Positions 1 to 7,274 of a stretch of 24,467 nucleotides of DNA are shown here, in pieces. The notes under the pieces are model-generated. The model worked only from the letters and a program-made list of their open reading frames with translations, was not told the DNA's origin and did no database searches. The number at the start of each line of letters is the position of its first letter. Within the stretch, counting starts at the first letter, position 1. This stretch comes from Firm-04 sp946413695 (GTDB lineage: Bacteria > Bacillota > Clostridia > Oscillospirales > Ruminococcaceae), in the NCBI GenBank assembly GCA_946413695.1, contig CAMKLV010000054.1:1-24467 (forward strand). The letters are read 5' to 3'. A program made the translations under genes and the position numbers.

Positions 1-74
1 CCTCTTACTGCTAAAGAAGAATGATAAAGAGAATAAATCAAGGTTATCATATAAGAATTAACAATTCAAACTTC

Positions 75-287
75 TCATAGAGTTAGGGAAAACAGCATTT
101 TTATATGATAATATAATGACCGAAAAGAAAAGTATAAATTACTACTTAAAGAACATTCAGCATTGAATACGTCGATCTGCGCCTCGCTCAACGAATCTTC
201 AAAAGGTATACAGAGTTTGTTGAACTCGTCCGAGAACTCAGCGGAGTGGATCTCGCCCTGCCTGTAATTGTACATCACATCACTCAT
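75..287 (-). CDS. Hypothetical protein, possibly a truncated fragment
   Basis: I do not recognise this 70-residue minus-strand frame. In its favour, an AAAGGA ribosome binding site sits about nine bases before an ATG at 287, and the first 45 residues are mixed and acidic (MSDVMYNYRQGEIHSAEF...), which looks like a real soluble protein. The last 20 residues are aromatic and leucine-rich and lie in very AT-rich DNA, so the natural C-terminus may be lost and replaced by out-of-frame sequence. The same frame is open upstream to an ATG at 572, but the 288-572 stretch is open in several frames on both strands and has no convincing start signal, so I prefer the shorter call. It lies left of the first amidase fragment, in the mosaic region. 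Confidence 0.35.
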   Translation of the reverse strand: MSDVMYNYRQGEIHSAEFSDEFNKLCIPFEDSLSEAQIDVFNAECSLSSNLYFSFRSLYYHIKMLFSLTL

Positions 288-612
288 TTGTATCTGTCCT
301 TTCGGTTTAATTGTTGCAAAAGCCAACCGTCCAAACATTTCCAGAATTACTGTTGCTACGGTGTTGTTTACGGCGCTCCAATCATCGCAAATTCGGTCAT
401 TGCTTCGAACGATAAGGAACTGATGAATGTTATCTTGCTTGTTGAGATCGAGAAGGCGCTGCAGGCCAAGGTCGAGAATCCTGATACCAGAGCCGGAGCA
501 AGCAGAGTCAAACGGCAATGTTCCGGGAATACTGTTCATAACGTAACGGGAGTTTTTGACATTTACAGTCATTACGCGGCGATTTCTTTCCCGCTCATAT
601 TCCGCTGTGTTT
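288..612. other. Stretch of uncertain coding status, open in several frames
   Basis: At least one plus frame and two minus frames stay open through most of this stretch. One minus frame continues the 75-287 gene, another ends at a TAA near 355, and the plus frame runs into the amidase fragment. None carries a motif I recognise or a good ribosome binding site. It may be decayed coding sequence; the strand cannot be settled by reading. Confidence 0.4.
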
Positions 613-653
613 CCGCATACACCTTTACTAAAACCAATTCAGAGGTGATATGT

Positions 654-839
654 ATGAAACCGGAAATCAGAAAGATTGTCACAGGAAGCGCATTATTCTT
701 CGGGATCCTTGCCGTCAGCGCTGCTGGGATGAAGCTCGCATCATGGCGCAATGCGCAGAATGCACCGGATGCCGTAACTGCATCCGCTGACCAGTCCCCT
801 GTCATCGTACTAGATGCCGGACACGGGGAATCAACTTAA
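654..839 (+). pseudogene. Truncated N-acetylmuramoyl-L-alanine amidase, copy 1
   Basis: This 61-codon frame starts at an ATG behind AGAGGTGAT and encodes the basic N-terminus MKPEIRKIV, a single membrane-anchor/signal segment (about residues 12-29), a linker, and the strand VIVLDAGHG with the first zinc-ligand histidine. Three codons later it stops (GHG-EST-stop). In a shifted frame, directly after the scar, the DNA encodes INLNIVVK, matching INLNILLD of the intact amidase with mostly synonymous differences. The copy is therefore an amidase gene with an out-of-frame internal deletion. It lacks the catalytic core and cannot be active. It could still be translated as a short membrane-anchored peptide, because leader and RBS are intact. 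Confidence 0.85.
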
Positions 840-858
840 ACATAGTTGTAAAATGCAT

Positions 859-888
859 GCAGCGCCCCGCGGGGCGCTGCTGTTTTTA
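859..888 (+). terminator. Rho-independent terminator in amidase repeat copy 1
   Basis: A perfect 22-base self-complementary GC-rich sequence (859-880) is followed at once by TGTTTTTA. It ends the truncated amidase transcript and would insulate the sigma-factor block downstream. Confidence 0.85.
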
Positions 889-953
889 TCGCAGATTCGT
901 TTGTTTTAATCTTATCCGTCTTCACTGTGCAAATGATAGTCAACTCTATCAAT

Positions 954-1225
954 GTAAGAGTCAATAATCCGCGTCTTCCAATACAGTGTCAAAAATAGTA
1001 TAATAGAGTTCAAGCGCGCCGTTTGTCTTTTAGAACATCTAAGTCAGTCTGAATCAGTTCAATGGACGAAACAGACTGACTAAGAAGAAAGCGGCGGTTT
1101 CTCTGTGCCGTATCTGAACTGCCTGCAAAATCTGTGCAAAAAACTTTGAAGCCGATGTAATCAGACCGGTCAAGTTGGTGTCTGTTATAATGAAGCTGCT
1201 TCAAACCTGAACCGAAAGGATGCTG
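954..1225 (+). promoter_or_regulatory. Upstream region of the ECF sigma operon
   Basis: There is no gene in this stretch. Two TATAAT-like boxes are visible, at 999-1004 and 1186-1191, each without a good -35 hexamer. The second lies about 40 bases before the sigma-factor start and is the better placed. Autoregulated ECF promoters often lack a sigma-A type -35, which could explain this, but that is inference. The ribosome binding site GAAAGGA is at 1214-1220. Confidence 0.4.
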
Positions 1226-1789
1226 ATGACTATGGATGACAAAACACTCATTTCATTGTATTTCAACCGCAATGAGCAGGCAATCAGCGAAACGCAGCGC
1301 ATCTTCGGTAAGTATTTTTATACCATTGCAAACAACATCCTCGGCAGCGCACAGGACGCAGAAGAATGCGTCAATGATGTTCTGATGCGTCTATGGGATC
1401 ACATCCCGCCGGCGAAACCGGAGAATGCAAAAGCGTATTTTACATCTGTTGCCCGTTCCGTCGCCAATAAGCGGTATAAGATGAATCATGCACGCAAACG
1501 CGGCAGCGGCGAAACAGAGGCCGTTCTTGATGAGCTGTATGACTGCTGTTCGGATTCCGACTCTGTCGAACAGCAGGTTGACAGAAACGCGCTCAGCAAT
1601 TCGATCAACGCATTTCTTGAAACGCTCAATCCTGAGCACCGCATTATTTTTGTATTGAGGTACTGGTCTGTCTATCCGGTTGACGAAATCGCGGATAAAC
1701 TGGGAATTTCCAAATCCAAGGTGACGGTCACGCTGATGCGCACACGTCAGAAGCTCCGGAAACATCTCGAACTGGAGGGATTTTTATGA
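1226..1789 (+). CDS. ECF-type RNA polymerase sigma factor
   Basis: A 187-residue sigma-70 family protein of extracytoplasmic-function type. Region 2 spans about residues 10-90, with the characteristic QDAEECVNDVLMRLW segment that contacts core polymerase and the -10 element. A variable linker rich in Asp/Ser/Glu follows, then region 4 (about 130-185), with the helix-turn-helix around PVDEIADKLGISKSKV that reads the -35 element. Length is normal for ECF factors. The start at 1226 is chosen for spacing from GAAAGGA; 1232 is an alternative and an ATG at 1220 overlaps the RBS. Its stop overlaps the start of the next gene by four bases (ATGA), so the two are translationally coupled, as expected for a sigma factor and its membrane regulator. 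The regulon cannot be read from the window. Confidence 0.93.
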   Translation: MTMDDKTLISLYFNRNEQAISETQRIFGKYFYTIANNILGSAQDAEECVNDVLMRLWDHIPPAKPENAKAYFTSVARSVANKRYKMNHARKRGSGETEAVLDELYDCCSDSDSVEQQVDRNALSNSINAFLETLNPEHRIIFVLRYWSVYPVDEIADKLGISKSKVTVTLMRTRQKLRKHLELEGFL

Positions 1790-4305
1790 AGCCGATTGAT
1801 CTTTTCGACGCAATGGACGGCATCTCTGAAAAATACATCCAAGAAACGGAACAGGCTCTTGAATGCTGCGAAAAAACCATACGCGCAGACAATCCGGCGC
1901 AGCCGTCCGCTCATGGAAACATCCGCCGGAGCATTGAAAAAAATACAGAAAAATCCGAATCAGGCAGCCGTTCAGCAAACGGAACCGGAATACACAGCAA
2001 ACAGCCGATCCTGCAGCGCTTTGCAACAGGTATTGCAGCTGCGGCAGCCTTCGCCGTATTTGCCGGCGGCGGCTGGTTCATCGTACAGCAGGCGAAACAG
2101 ACGCCTCCCGATTCCCCAAGTCAGCTGACCGAAGCAGGCGAACGGAATTTCCTCGACGGCAGCGGAACAGTCCGGATCGCCGGAAACATGAATCTGCTGT
2201 ATGACGATACAAAAGTCTATCCCCGCTTTGCAGGGTACGAGGCAGCCCGCAGCGGCAGTCAGCTCGATTATTTGAAGAAGCGCCCCCTTCTCAATGATGT
2301 TCTCTGGGACGGCGAAACATTCTACCGCATAGAAGGCGAATCCCTCTACCGGATTGACAATGCAGGCAAACACCTTGACGATGGACCGTTCTATACGATC
2401 AACTTCGAAGCACACGAGGATTTTTTTCAGGGCTTTCAGATCAGCGACGCGCAGATTCTTGAAATTCAAAATCTCGCAGACAATATCTATTACATCGGGT
2501 TCCGGCTTGAAACACCGAATGATGAAAACAACAAAAACTTCGGTTATCTCTATAATGCAGCAAGCGGTCGGCAGGAGCTGCTTCTCTGCGATCCTGCAAA
2601 CACACCTGAAATCGCAACAGATGACAGCAATCATGCTTATATGTCCTGTCTGAACGGCGATATCATGCGCCTCACCTTTGCGCCCTTCAATGCAGAGCTC
2701 ATCTCTGATGACATTCACCTCAAAACCGAAGCGACAAACTGGTTTGCAGCCGGCGGGAATCTCTATTTCATGGTCAATGATACAACAGCCGGCAATGTAG
2801 AAGGTCGCTATGACTTTGTTCCGGACAGCTACGGCAAGATTGATCTCGAGACAGGTGCATATACGGAAATCGTGCATGAGCCTGATTTTACCGATTTCAT
2901 CCCGTATGGCGGGAAAATCTATGCACTGTCCGACGGCGAAAAGCTTATCTGCGCAGATCCGGAATGGACCGAGGTCGAAACGATCTTTGATTTCGCAAGA
3001 GATCTGCCGCATGAAATTGAGAAGGTGCTTCCGCAGTCGGTGCAGGATCAGTACACCACGCCGATTCTCCATGCAGTCGATGAAAACTATATCCAGATCA
3101 GCTGCCCGTATACAGGTTCTGCCGGTTATCTGCTGATCGACCGCCAAAACGGAGATGTACGCTTCCTGCGCGAAGATCAGCCCGAAGACAGCGTGCAGGA
3201 AGAAACTCTGCCGGCTGAACCGGAAGAAGCAAAAGACATCGTCAATATATTCGGTGGCAGAGGAGAGATCCGTCCGGTCTATTCCTCCAATTACGGTAAT
3301 GTTAAGATGTACCGCGATCAGGATGCATATTACATGTATTCCGATGTATGGGTTACCTGCCCCGTCACAGGCGGTCAGATGACTGCACTTCCCGAACAGA
3401 TCAACGGCGTATCGCTGCCGGCTGACGGTTTTATTTCCGACGGCGAGCATATTTATACACCTGCGCTGGATGTGATTTCCGAAGGCAGCGGCGCACCTGC
3501 AGCTGATACCGCTGAATTGCAGAAAAGAATGCAGGAGCTGAATAAAGAAGCAGAGCCGAAAGGCTGGAAGTATCAATGCAGCGGGATCTGGCATATCCGC
3601 GATTGTTATTTCCTCACTTTGCGGATGATGGCGGCTGTCGATTATCTGTCCTGTGAACCGAATCCGGATCTTCCGAACTTGTACGAGATCTGGACAGACA
3701 GCAGCGGCAGGATCCTTTCTGAGGTGGCTGCACCGGATAATTCCGGAGAAGGAATAAGCTACTATTTCTGCTCTGACGATAAAAGCAAAATGTATGCAAT
3801 CATCAATCAGGAGCTTTATCAGAAGGAATATACGGACGGCACGATGAAAACGGAGCCTGTTCCGAATGATTACGGGAAACTCAGGGATATTTGCTTCGGA
3901 GAAGATGCTGACTATTATACAAAAGGAAACGACTGGTGGCTGTATACACGGGAAAACGGTCAGGAGATCCGACTCAACAGCAGAGAGTTCAGACTGGACG
4001 AGCATCCAATGCTTGCCCCGGATCAGCGTTTCTTCTATTGTAAAACAGAAGACAATCATGAGGACACCAATGATCAGGAAGAAATGAGAAGCTGGGATTC
4101 TCTTTGGGAGTGGAAAGGCAGCGGAGAGAAAAAGCTGATCTATCAGCCGGAAACGGATTCAATGCTGCGTATCATCGGTTATGAGTCAGACGAAAAAGGC
4201 GGATATAATATCATTGTTAATCAGATGAGCGATCAGGATCCAACTGTAAGATATTTGTTTATTGATCCTGTATCCGGACAGATCAGGAAACAGATTCAAA
4301 TTTAA
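1786..4305 (+). CDS. Membrane anti-sigma/sensor protein with large extracytoplasmic domain
   Basis: An 839-residue protein coupled to the ECF sigma factor by a 4-base overlap. The N-terminal ~75 residues are hydrophilic and begin with an acidic helix (FDAMDGISEKYIQETE), a pattern seen at the start of many clostridial anti-sigma factors. There is no zinc-type HxxxCxxC anti-sigma motif. One transmembrane helix follows at about residues 78-101. The remaining ~735 residues would be outside the cell and contain repeated strand-turn signatures such as KIDLETGAY, LIDRQNGDV and FIDPVSGQI, typical of beta-propeller-like folds. The likely role is to hold the sigma factor at the membrane and release it on an external cue. 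Family and position support anti-sigma; ligand and propeller fold are inference. It is much larger than ordinary anti-sigma factors. Confidence 0.75.
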   Translation: MKPIDLFDAMDGISEKYIQETEQALECCEKTIRADNPAQPSAHGNIRRSIEKNTEKSESGSRSANGTGIHSKQPILQRFATGIAAAAAFAVFAGGGWFIVQQAKQTPPDSPSQLTEAGERNFLDGSGTVRIAGNMNLLYDDTKVYPRFAGYEAARSGSQLDYLKKRPLLNDVLWDGETFYRIEGESLYRIDNAGKHLDDGPFYTINFEAHEDFFQGFQISDAQILEIQNLADNIYYIGFRLETPNDENNKNFGYLYNAASGRQELLLCDPANTPEIATDDSNHAYMSCLNGDIMRLTFAPFNAELISDDIHLKTEATNWFAAGGNLYFMVNDTTAGNVEGRYDFVPDSYGKIDLETGAYTEIVHEPDFTDFIPYGGKIYALSDGEKLICADPEWTEVETIFDFARDLPHEIEKVLPQSVQDQYTTPILHAVDENYIQISCPYTGSAGYLLIDRQNGDVRFLREDQPEDSVQEETLPAEPEEAKDIVNIFGGRGEIRPVYSSNYGNVKMYRDQDAYYMYSDVWVTCPVTGGQMTALPEQINGVSLPADGFISDGEHIYTPALDVISEGSGAPAADTAELQKRMQELNKEAEPKGWKYQCSGIWHIRDCYFLTLRMMAAVDYLSCEPNPDLPNLYEIWTDSSGRILSEVAAPDNSGEGISYYFCSDDKSKMYAIINQELYQKEYTDGTMKTEPVPNDYGKLRDICFGEDADYYTKGNDWWLYTRENGQEIRLNSREFRLDEHPMLAPDQRFFYCKTEDNHEDTNDQEEMRSWDSLWEWKGSGEKKLIYQPETDSMLRIIGYESDEKGGYNIIVNQMSDQDPTVRYLFIDPVSGQIRKQIQI

Positions 4306-4317
4306 GACTCCATTTGC

Positions 4318-4356
4318 AAGAACCGCTGCCTGCATAAATGCAAGCGGCGGTTCTTC
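4318..4356 (+). terminator. Terminator of the sigma/anti-sigma operon
   Basis: An inverted repeat with AAGAACCGC on the left and GCGGTTCTT on the right encloses a further small TGCAT...ATGCA stem, a dozen bases after the anti-sigma stop. The T-run is short (TTCTT), so efficiency is uncertain. Confidence 0.65.
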
Positions 4357-4393
4357 AGTATGCTACAAACAATCGACGCCTTGCAGTAAAGAA

Positions 4394-4420
4394 CTAGCCT
4401 TGCCGAAATGGCAAGGCTAG
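4394..4420. repeat. Perfect inverted repeat beside the IS66 remnant
   Basis: CTAGCCTTGCC and GGCAAGGCTAG form a perfect 11-bp stem with a 5-base loop, six bases left of the transposase stop. Read on the minus strand it is followed by TTCTTT, so it could terminate the transposase transcript. Confidence 0.6.
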
Positions 4421-4425
4421 TAGCA

Positions 4426-4914
4426 TCATGTATTAAGTGGTAAAATGATCGTCCCGACAGGCTGCGAGAACAGCTCCGTCAGATACTGCTCTGTGTCGAT
4501 TCCGTTTGCCTGTGCTGTGGCAGCGATCGAGTAGAGTATCGCGCTTGCTTTTGCGCCGTTCGCAGTTTTGCAATGCATCCAATTCTTCCTGCCTAGGGTA
4601 AAAGGGCGGATCGCATTTTCGGCTCGATTATTGTCAAGCGGAACATTGCCATCTTCTAAAAACGTGTAGAGATTCGGCTTTTCATGCAGTGCATAATTCA
4701 CCGCCTTCGCCAGATTGCCGTTTCCGCTGACCTGTAAAGTTTCAAGCCGCGCAAAAAGCTCGTCCAGCAAAGGCTTGATCTTTGCTAGCCGCTGTTATTT
4801 TCTTTCTTCCGCTGTCATTCCTTTCAGCAGACTTTCTTCATGGTAGATGCGGTCGAAGCATTTGACTGCTTCTGTTGCGTATGATACGCCGTAAATCGGC
4901 TTGTCACTCGGCAT
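4426..4914 (-). pseudogene. IS66-family transposase, C-terminal remnant with internal stop
   Basis: The minus strand encodes the C-terminal part of an IS66-type DDE transposase, recognisable from the PLDNNRAENAIRPFTLGRKNW block (with the catalytic Glu in RAEN) and the short C-terminal domain ending LPLNT. Reading upstream, the same frame continues through PIYGVSYATEAVKCFDRIYHEES as in the family, but is interrupted by a TAA (4795-4797 on the plus strand) at a position where full-length relatives continue. Only about 160 of the usual ~500 residues remain. Nothing of the zinc-finger N-terminus, the first catalytic aspartates or the accessory ORFs TnpA/TnpB is present. The fragment ends about 27 bases before amidase repeat copy 2, so it was probably truncated when that junction formed. 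Confidence 0.88.
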
Positions 4915-4981
4915 TCATACTGTCATATTGGTTTGTTCTCCCGCATACACCTTTACTAAAACCAACTCAGAGGTGATATGT

Positions 4982-5167
4982 ATGAAACCGGAAATCAGAA
5001 AAATCGTGACAAGAAGCGCGTTGTTCTTCGGCATCCTCGCCATCAGCACAGCAGGAATGAAGCTCGCAGGATGGCGCAATGCGCAGAATGCACCGGATGC
5101 CGTAACTGCATCCGCAGCGCAGTCCCCTGTCATCGTACTGGATGCCGGACACGGGGAGTCAACTTAA
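4982..5167 (+). pseudogene. Truncated N-acetylmuramoyl-L-alanine amidase, copy 2
   Basis: A 61-codon frame nearly identical in design to copy 1: basic N-terminus, one hydrophobic anchor, linker and VIVLDAGHG, then EST and stop. The shifted frame after the scar reads VNLNIVVK, again matching INLNILLD of the intact enzyme. Because copies 1 and 2 share precisely the same scar and the same downstream terminator, one was copied from the other, or both from a common defective parent, rather than each decaying independently. No catalytic glutamates or second zinc histidine remain, so amidase activity is excluded. Confidence 0.85.
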
Positions 5168-5186
5168 ACATAGTTGTAAAATACGC

Positions 5187-5215
5187 GCAGCGCCACGCGG
5201 GGCGCTGCTGTTTTT
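5187..5215 (+). terminator. Rho-independent terminator in amidase repeat copy 2
   Basis: An 8-bp GC-rich stem (GCAGCGCC/GGCGCTGC) with loop ACGCGG is followed by TGTTTTTA. A single C-to-A difference shortens the perfect stem seen in copy 1, but hairpin and T-tract are kept. Confidence 0.8.
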
Positions 5216-5304
5216 ATCGTAGATTCGTTTGTTTTAATATCATCGATCTTCATAGTGCGAATGATAGTCATGTCTATCAATCTTACAATGGATCGGATAT
5301 ATAC

Positions 5305-5424
5305 TCATTTTTTGAGCTTCAGGCCGTCCTTGAATGCCTCGCCGACTTTTCCGCCTACCTTGTAGTATCCATGCGTATAAGGGGCAAAAGCGATGGCGTC
5401 AGATACATATATTTCGGCAAAACA
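5305..5424 (-). pseudogene. C-terminal fragment of an unidentified protein
   Basis: A minus-strand frame of 39 residues ends at a TGA at 5305-5307. It reads FAEIYVSDAIAFAPYTHG followed by a glycine/lysine-rich end (GGKVGEAFKDGLKLKK). Composition and the clean stop suggest a genuine protein tail; a stop lies immediately upstream (5425-5427) and no start codon fits. I do not recognise the family. It lies directly right of amidase repeat copy 2 and belongs to the mosaic debris. Confidence 0.4.
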
Positions 5425-5579
5425 TCAGGAAAGTACTTACGTTCTGACTGTATATCCCTAATAAGGCGCTGAGTGCTTATACCAGGCTATGGCGCACATT
5501 TTCGCCTGTGAGATTTGCGTATCACGCAATCTTTCTCTGTTCAGTCAGCAAATTCAGAGCATAAGCGACTTCATTATCT

Positions 5580-5624
5580 CCGCCGCACCTTCGGCGGTCT
5601 TTCTCGCTCACGCTCCTGCGTGAG
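5580..5624. repeat. Two adjacent perfect hairpins
   Basis: CCGCCG/CGGCGG (5580-5585 with 5592-5597) is followed by CTCACGC/GCGTGAG (5607-5613 with 5618-5624, loop TCCT). There is no gene here that I can support between about 5425 and 5811. The pair could be a terminator or the remains of a mobile element end. Confidence 0.55.
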
Positions 5625-5714
5625 ACCCTTTATATCATCACTCTCGAAATATTTAATCTGGCACAGCACATTTATCGTGCTGGAAGTGCGGCAGTCTAGT
5701 GAAAATTATGGATA

Positions 5715-5743
5715 TTGCATTTTGAATGCTGATGTGATATAAT
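5715..5743 (+). promoter_or_regulatory. Sigma-A promoter for the DUF1016 gene
   Basis: TTGCAT (5715-5720), 17-base spacer, TATAAT (5738-5743). The leader would be about 60 bases, with ribosome binding site GAGGT before the ATG at 5812. Confidence 0.75.
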
Positions 5744-5811
5744 AATATCATAGTTAACGGCGGCGTTTGCTGTATCGCCTATAATCGTAATTATGATAAT
5801 GAGGTCACGCT

Positions 5812-6836
5812 ATGAATGAGATAGATGTAATTGACAGAAACGATCCCGAATACACAGCGCTGCTCGATAATGCGGGCAACGCTATCGAAGCCGGCAAGGG
5901 CAAGGCGGTTGCCGCTATCAACTCAGCTATGGTTGAAACATACTGGCAGATAGGACAGTATATCGTTGAATTTGAACAGCACGGTCACGAGAATGCGGAA
6001 TATGGTTCAAACACCTTGAAGATGCTCGCCGCTGACCTTAGTGTCCGCTATGGTAAGGGCTTTAGCTGGAGTAATATCTATCGTATGCGACAGCTATATC
6101 TCTCCTATGAAAATTTTGCGACACTGTCGCAAAATTTGAATTGGAGCCATTACGTTGAGCTTTTGAAGATCGAAGATACTGCTGAAAGAGCCTTCTATGA
6201 GAAAGAGTGTATCGCTGAATCTGGGGCGTTCGTGAGTTGAAACGCCAGATGAAAAGTATGCTCTATCACCGCCTTGCACTCAGTGGAGATAAGAGCGAAG
6301 TTCTCCGACTTTCACGGGAGGGACAGGTCATTGAGAAGCCTGAGGATATAATCAAAGAGCCGTATGTGCTTGAATTCACCGGACTTCCGAATCTTCCCGT
6401 GTATAAGGAGGGCGATCTTGAAGAAGCTCTCGTCAATAACCTGAGCCAGTTCTTTCTTGAACTCGGCAAGGGCTTCACCTATGTCGGCAGACAGCAGAAA
6501 ATCCTTATTGCAGGAAGAACGTATAAGGTCGATCTCGTTTTCTATCATCGTATACTGAAATGCTTTGTGCTTGTCGATTTGAAGATTGGTGAGGTCCAGC
6601 ACGAAGATATTGGACAGATGAATTTTTATCTCAACTACTACAAGCAGGAGATGAATACTGAAGGCGACTCAGAACCGATTGGCTTAATACTCGGTGCGTA
6701 TCAGGACAAACTTGTCATGCAGTACGCTCTCCAGAATATCACCAATCAATTATTCGTAAGCCGTTATCAGTTGTATCTGCCTGACAGAGAACAGCTTGAA
6801 GCTGAGTTTCGCAGGTTTATGAGCGATGACGAATGA
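5812..6836 (+). pseudogene. DUF1016 (YhcG-type) PDDEXK nuclease, single frameshift
   Basis: Two overlapping frames, 5812-6240 and 6237-6836, together encode one DUF1016/YhcG protein of about 340 residues. The first part holds the N-terminal helical domain (MVETYWQIGQYIVEFEQ, GKGFSWSNIYRMRQLY, NWSHYVELLKIED). The second holds the C-terminal PDDEXK nuclease fold with VDLVFYHRILKCFVLVDLK, where Asp and the later D-x-K form the metal site. At the break the DNA reads GAATCTGGGGC; adding one T after 6222 gives E-S-W-G-V-R-E-L-K-R-Q-M, exactly the expected family sequence. So the only visible lesion is a one-base deletion (or a sequencing error). An intact promoter, RBS and terminator surround it. 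Family members occur in defence and mobile islands, often near restriction systems; none is visible here. Confidence 0.9.
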
Positions 6837-6853
6837 ATAGAATATGTTCCTGT

Positions 6854-6889
6854 AAGCTGTGTGAGCGGTTTTCCGCTCCGCAGCTTTTT
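6854..6889 (+). terminator. Terminator after the DUF1016 gene
   Basis: AAGCTG...CAGCTT encloses GAGCGG TTTT CCGCTC and is followed by TTTT. It is a strong two-part stem 18 bases after the stop codon. Confidence 0.85.
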
Positions 6890-6927
6890 CATTTTCCTCA
6901 TAACAATCTGTCAAACGCAATACTCTA

Positions 6928-7044
6928 ATGAAACAGAAAGTTCGTAACCGCCCGAAGGATAAAAGCACACCTCGTCACATTCAGATCTATTACAAGTTCC
7001 TCGATAATAGGCTTACAGACGGCGCAAAGCCCGAAATGAAGTAA
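6928..7044 (+). CDS. Short hypothetical ORF, probably a gene fragment
   Basis: A 38-codon frame from ATG to TAA, very basic at the start (MKQKVRNRPKDKSTPR) and then HIQIYYKFLDNRL. No ribosome binding site is seen. The residue pattern looks protein-like, but I know no family. It overlaps the opposite-strand frame at 6990-7193, and both may be remnants. Confidence 0.25.
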   Translation: MKQKVRNRPKDKSTPRHIQIYYKFLDNRLTDGAKPEMK

Positions 7045-7193
7045 GGATAAGCTAATGGGTATCCATTAGATAATGTTTGCTCTTTTGTTTTTGGTATTAC
7101 TTTTCCATATTCTCCCAATTGGGAGTTTTCCTCAATTTCAGCGAGATCTTCATCTGCTATCTCTGATTTAGCATAAGCACGAACTGAAGTCAA
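6990..7193 (-). pseudogene. Unidentified minus-strand protein remnant
   Basis: About 67 codons are open on the minus strand. The first ~50 residues (YAKSEIADEDLAEIEENSQL, then GEYGKVIPKTKEQ) are acidic and helix-like and read as genuine protein. No ATG or RBS precedes them, and the frame seems to lose sense before its stop. Its upstream end lies 40 bases before the third amidase leader, so it was probably cut there. Two small inverted repeats lie inside it (7052-7069 and the palindrome 7112-7125). Confidence 0.3.
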
Positions 7194-7233
7194 TTGTTCG
7201 GCGATTTCTTTTTTGTCATATCCTGTTATTTTC

Positions 7234-7274
7234 CCGCATACACCTTTACTAAAACCAATTCAGAGGTGATATGT
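7234..7274 (+). promoter_or_regulatory. Conserved leader and RBS of the intact amidase
   Basis: The 41 bases before the amidase ATG are almost identical in all three copies, including AGAGGTGAT seven bases before the start. Upstream of 7234 the three copies are unrelated, so any promoter must lie within the leader or be supplied by each insertion. No convincing -35/-10 pair is visible in the leader. Confidence 0.6.

Larger units (their letters stand above)
613..953 (+). repeat. Amidase 5'-end repeat, copy 1
   Basis: This 341-bp unit aligns without gaps to 4941-5281. It contains a 41-base leader (starting CCGCATACACC) with an AGAGGTGAT ribosome binding site, the first 58 codons of the amidase, a deletion scar, a rho-independent terminator and a small GATAG...CTATC inverted repeat near the right end. 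The leader and first 58 codons also match the intact gene at 7234 onward, at roughly nine bases in ten. Homology to the intact copy fades shortly after the scar, while homology between copies 1 and 2 continues to about 953/5281. Sequence left of 613 is unrelated to that left of the other copies, so 613 is a sharp junction. Confidence 0.9.
4941..5281 (+). repeat. Amidase 5'-end repeat, copy 2
   Basis: Same 341-bp architecture as 613-953 and the same length without gaps: leader, RBS, 58 amidase codons, identical deletion scar, terminator and terminal inverted repeat. The left edge abuts the truncated IS66 remnant. At the right end the GATAG/CTATC stem (5263-5267/5274-5278) is kept while its loop differs from copy 1 (TCATGT versus TCAACT). 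Confidence 0.9.

Noticed and set aside
246..653. N-terminal extension of the first truncated amidase
   Set aside because: The frame is open back to 246, but the amidase RBS and ATG at 654 are shared by all three copies, while the upstream sequence is not.
1972..4059. Minus-strand open frame of 695 codons opposite the anti-sigma gene
   Set aside because: Antisense shadow; composition is Cys/Ile/Arg-heavy with no recognisable domain, and the plus-strand gene is coupled to a sigma factor with a good start.
5515..5742. 75-codon plus-strand ORF before the DUF1016 gene
   Set aside because: It contains both perfect hairpins and the DUF1016 promoter and has no RBS.
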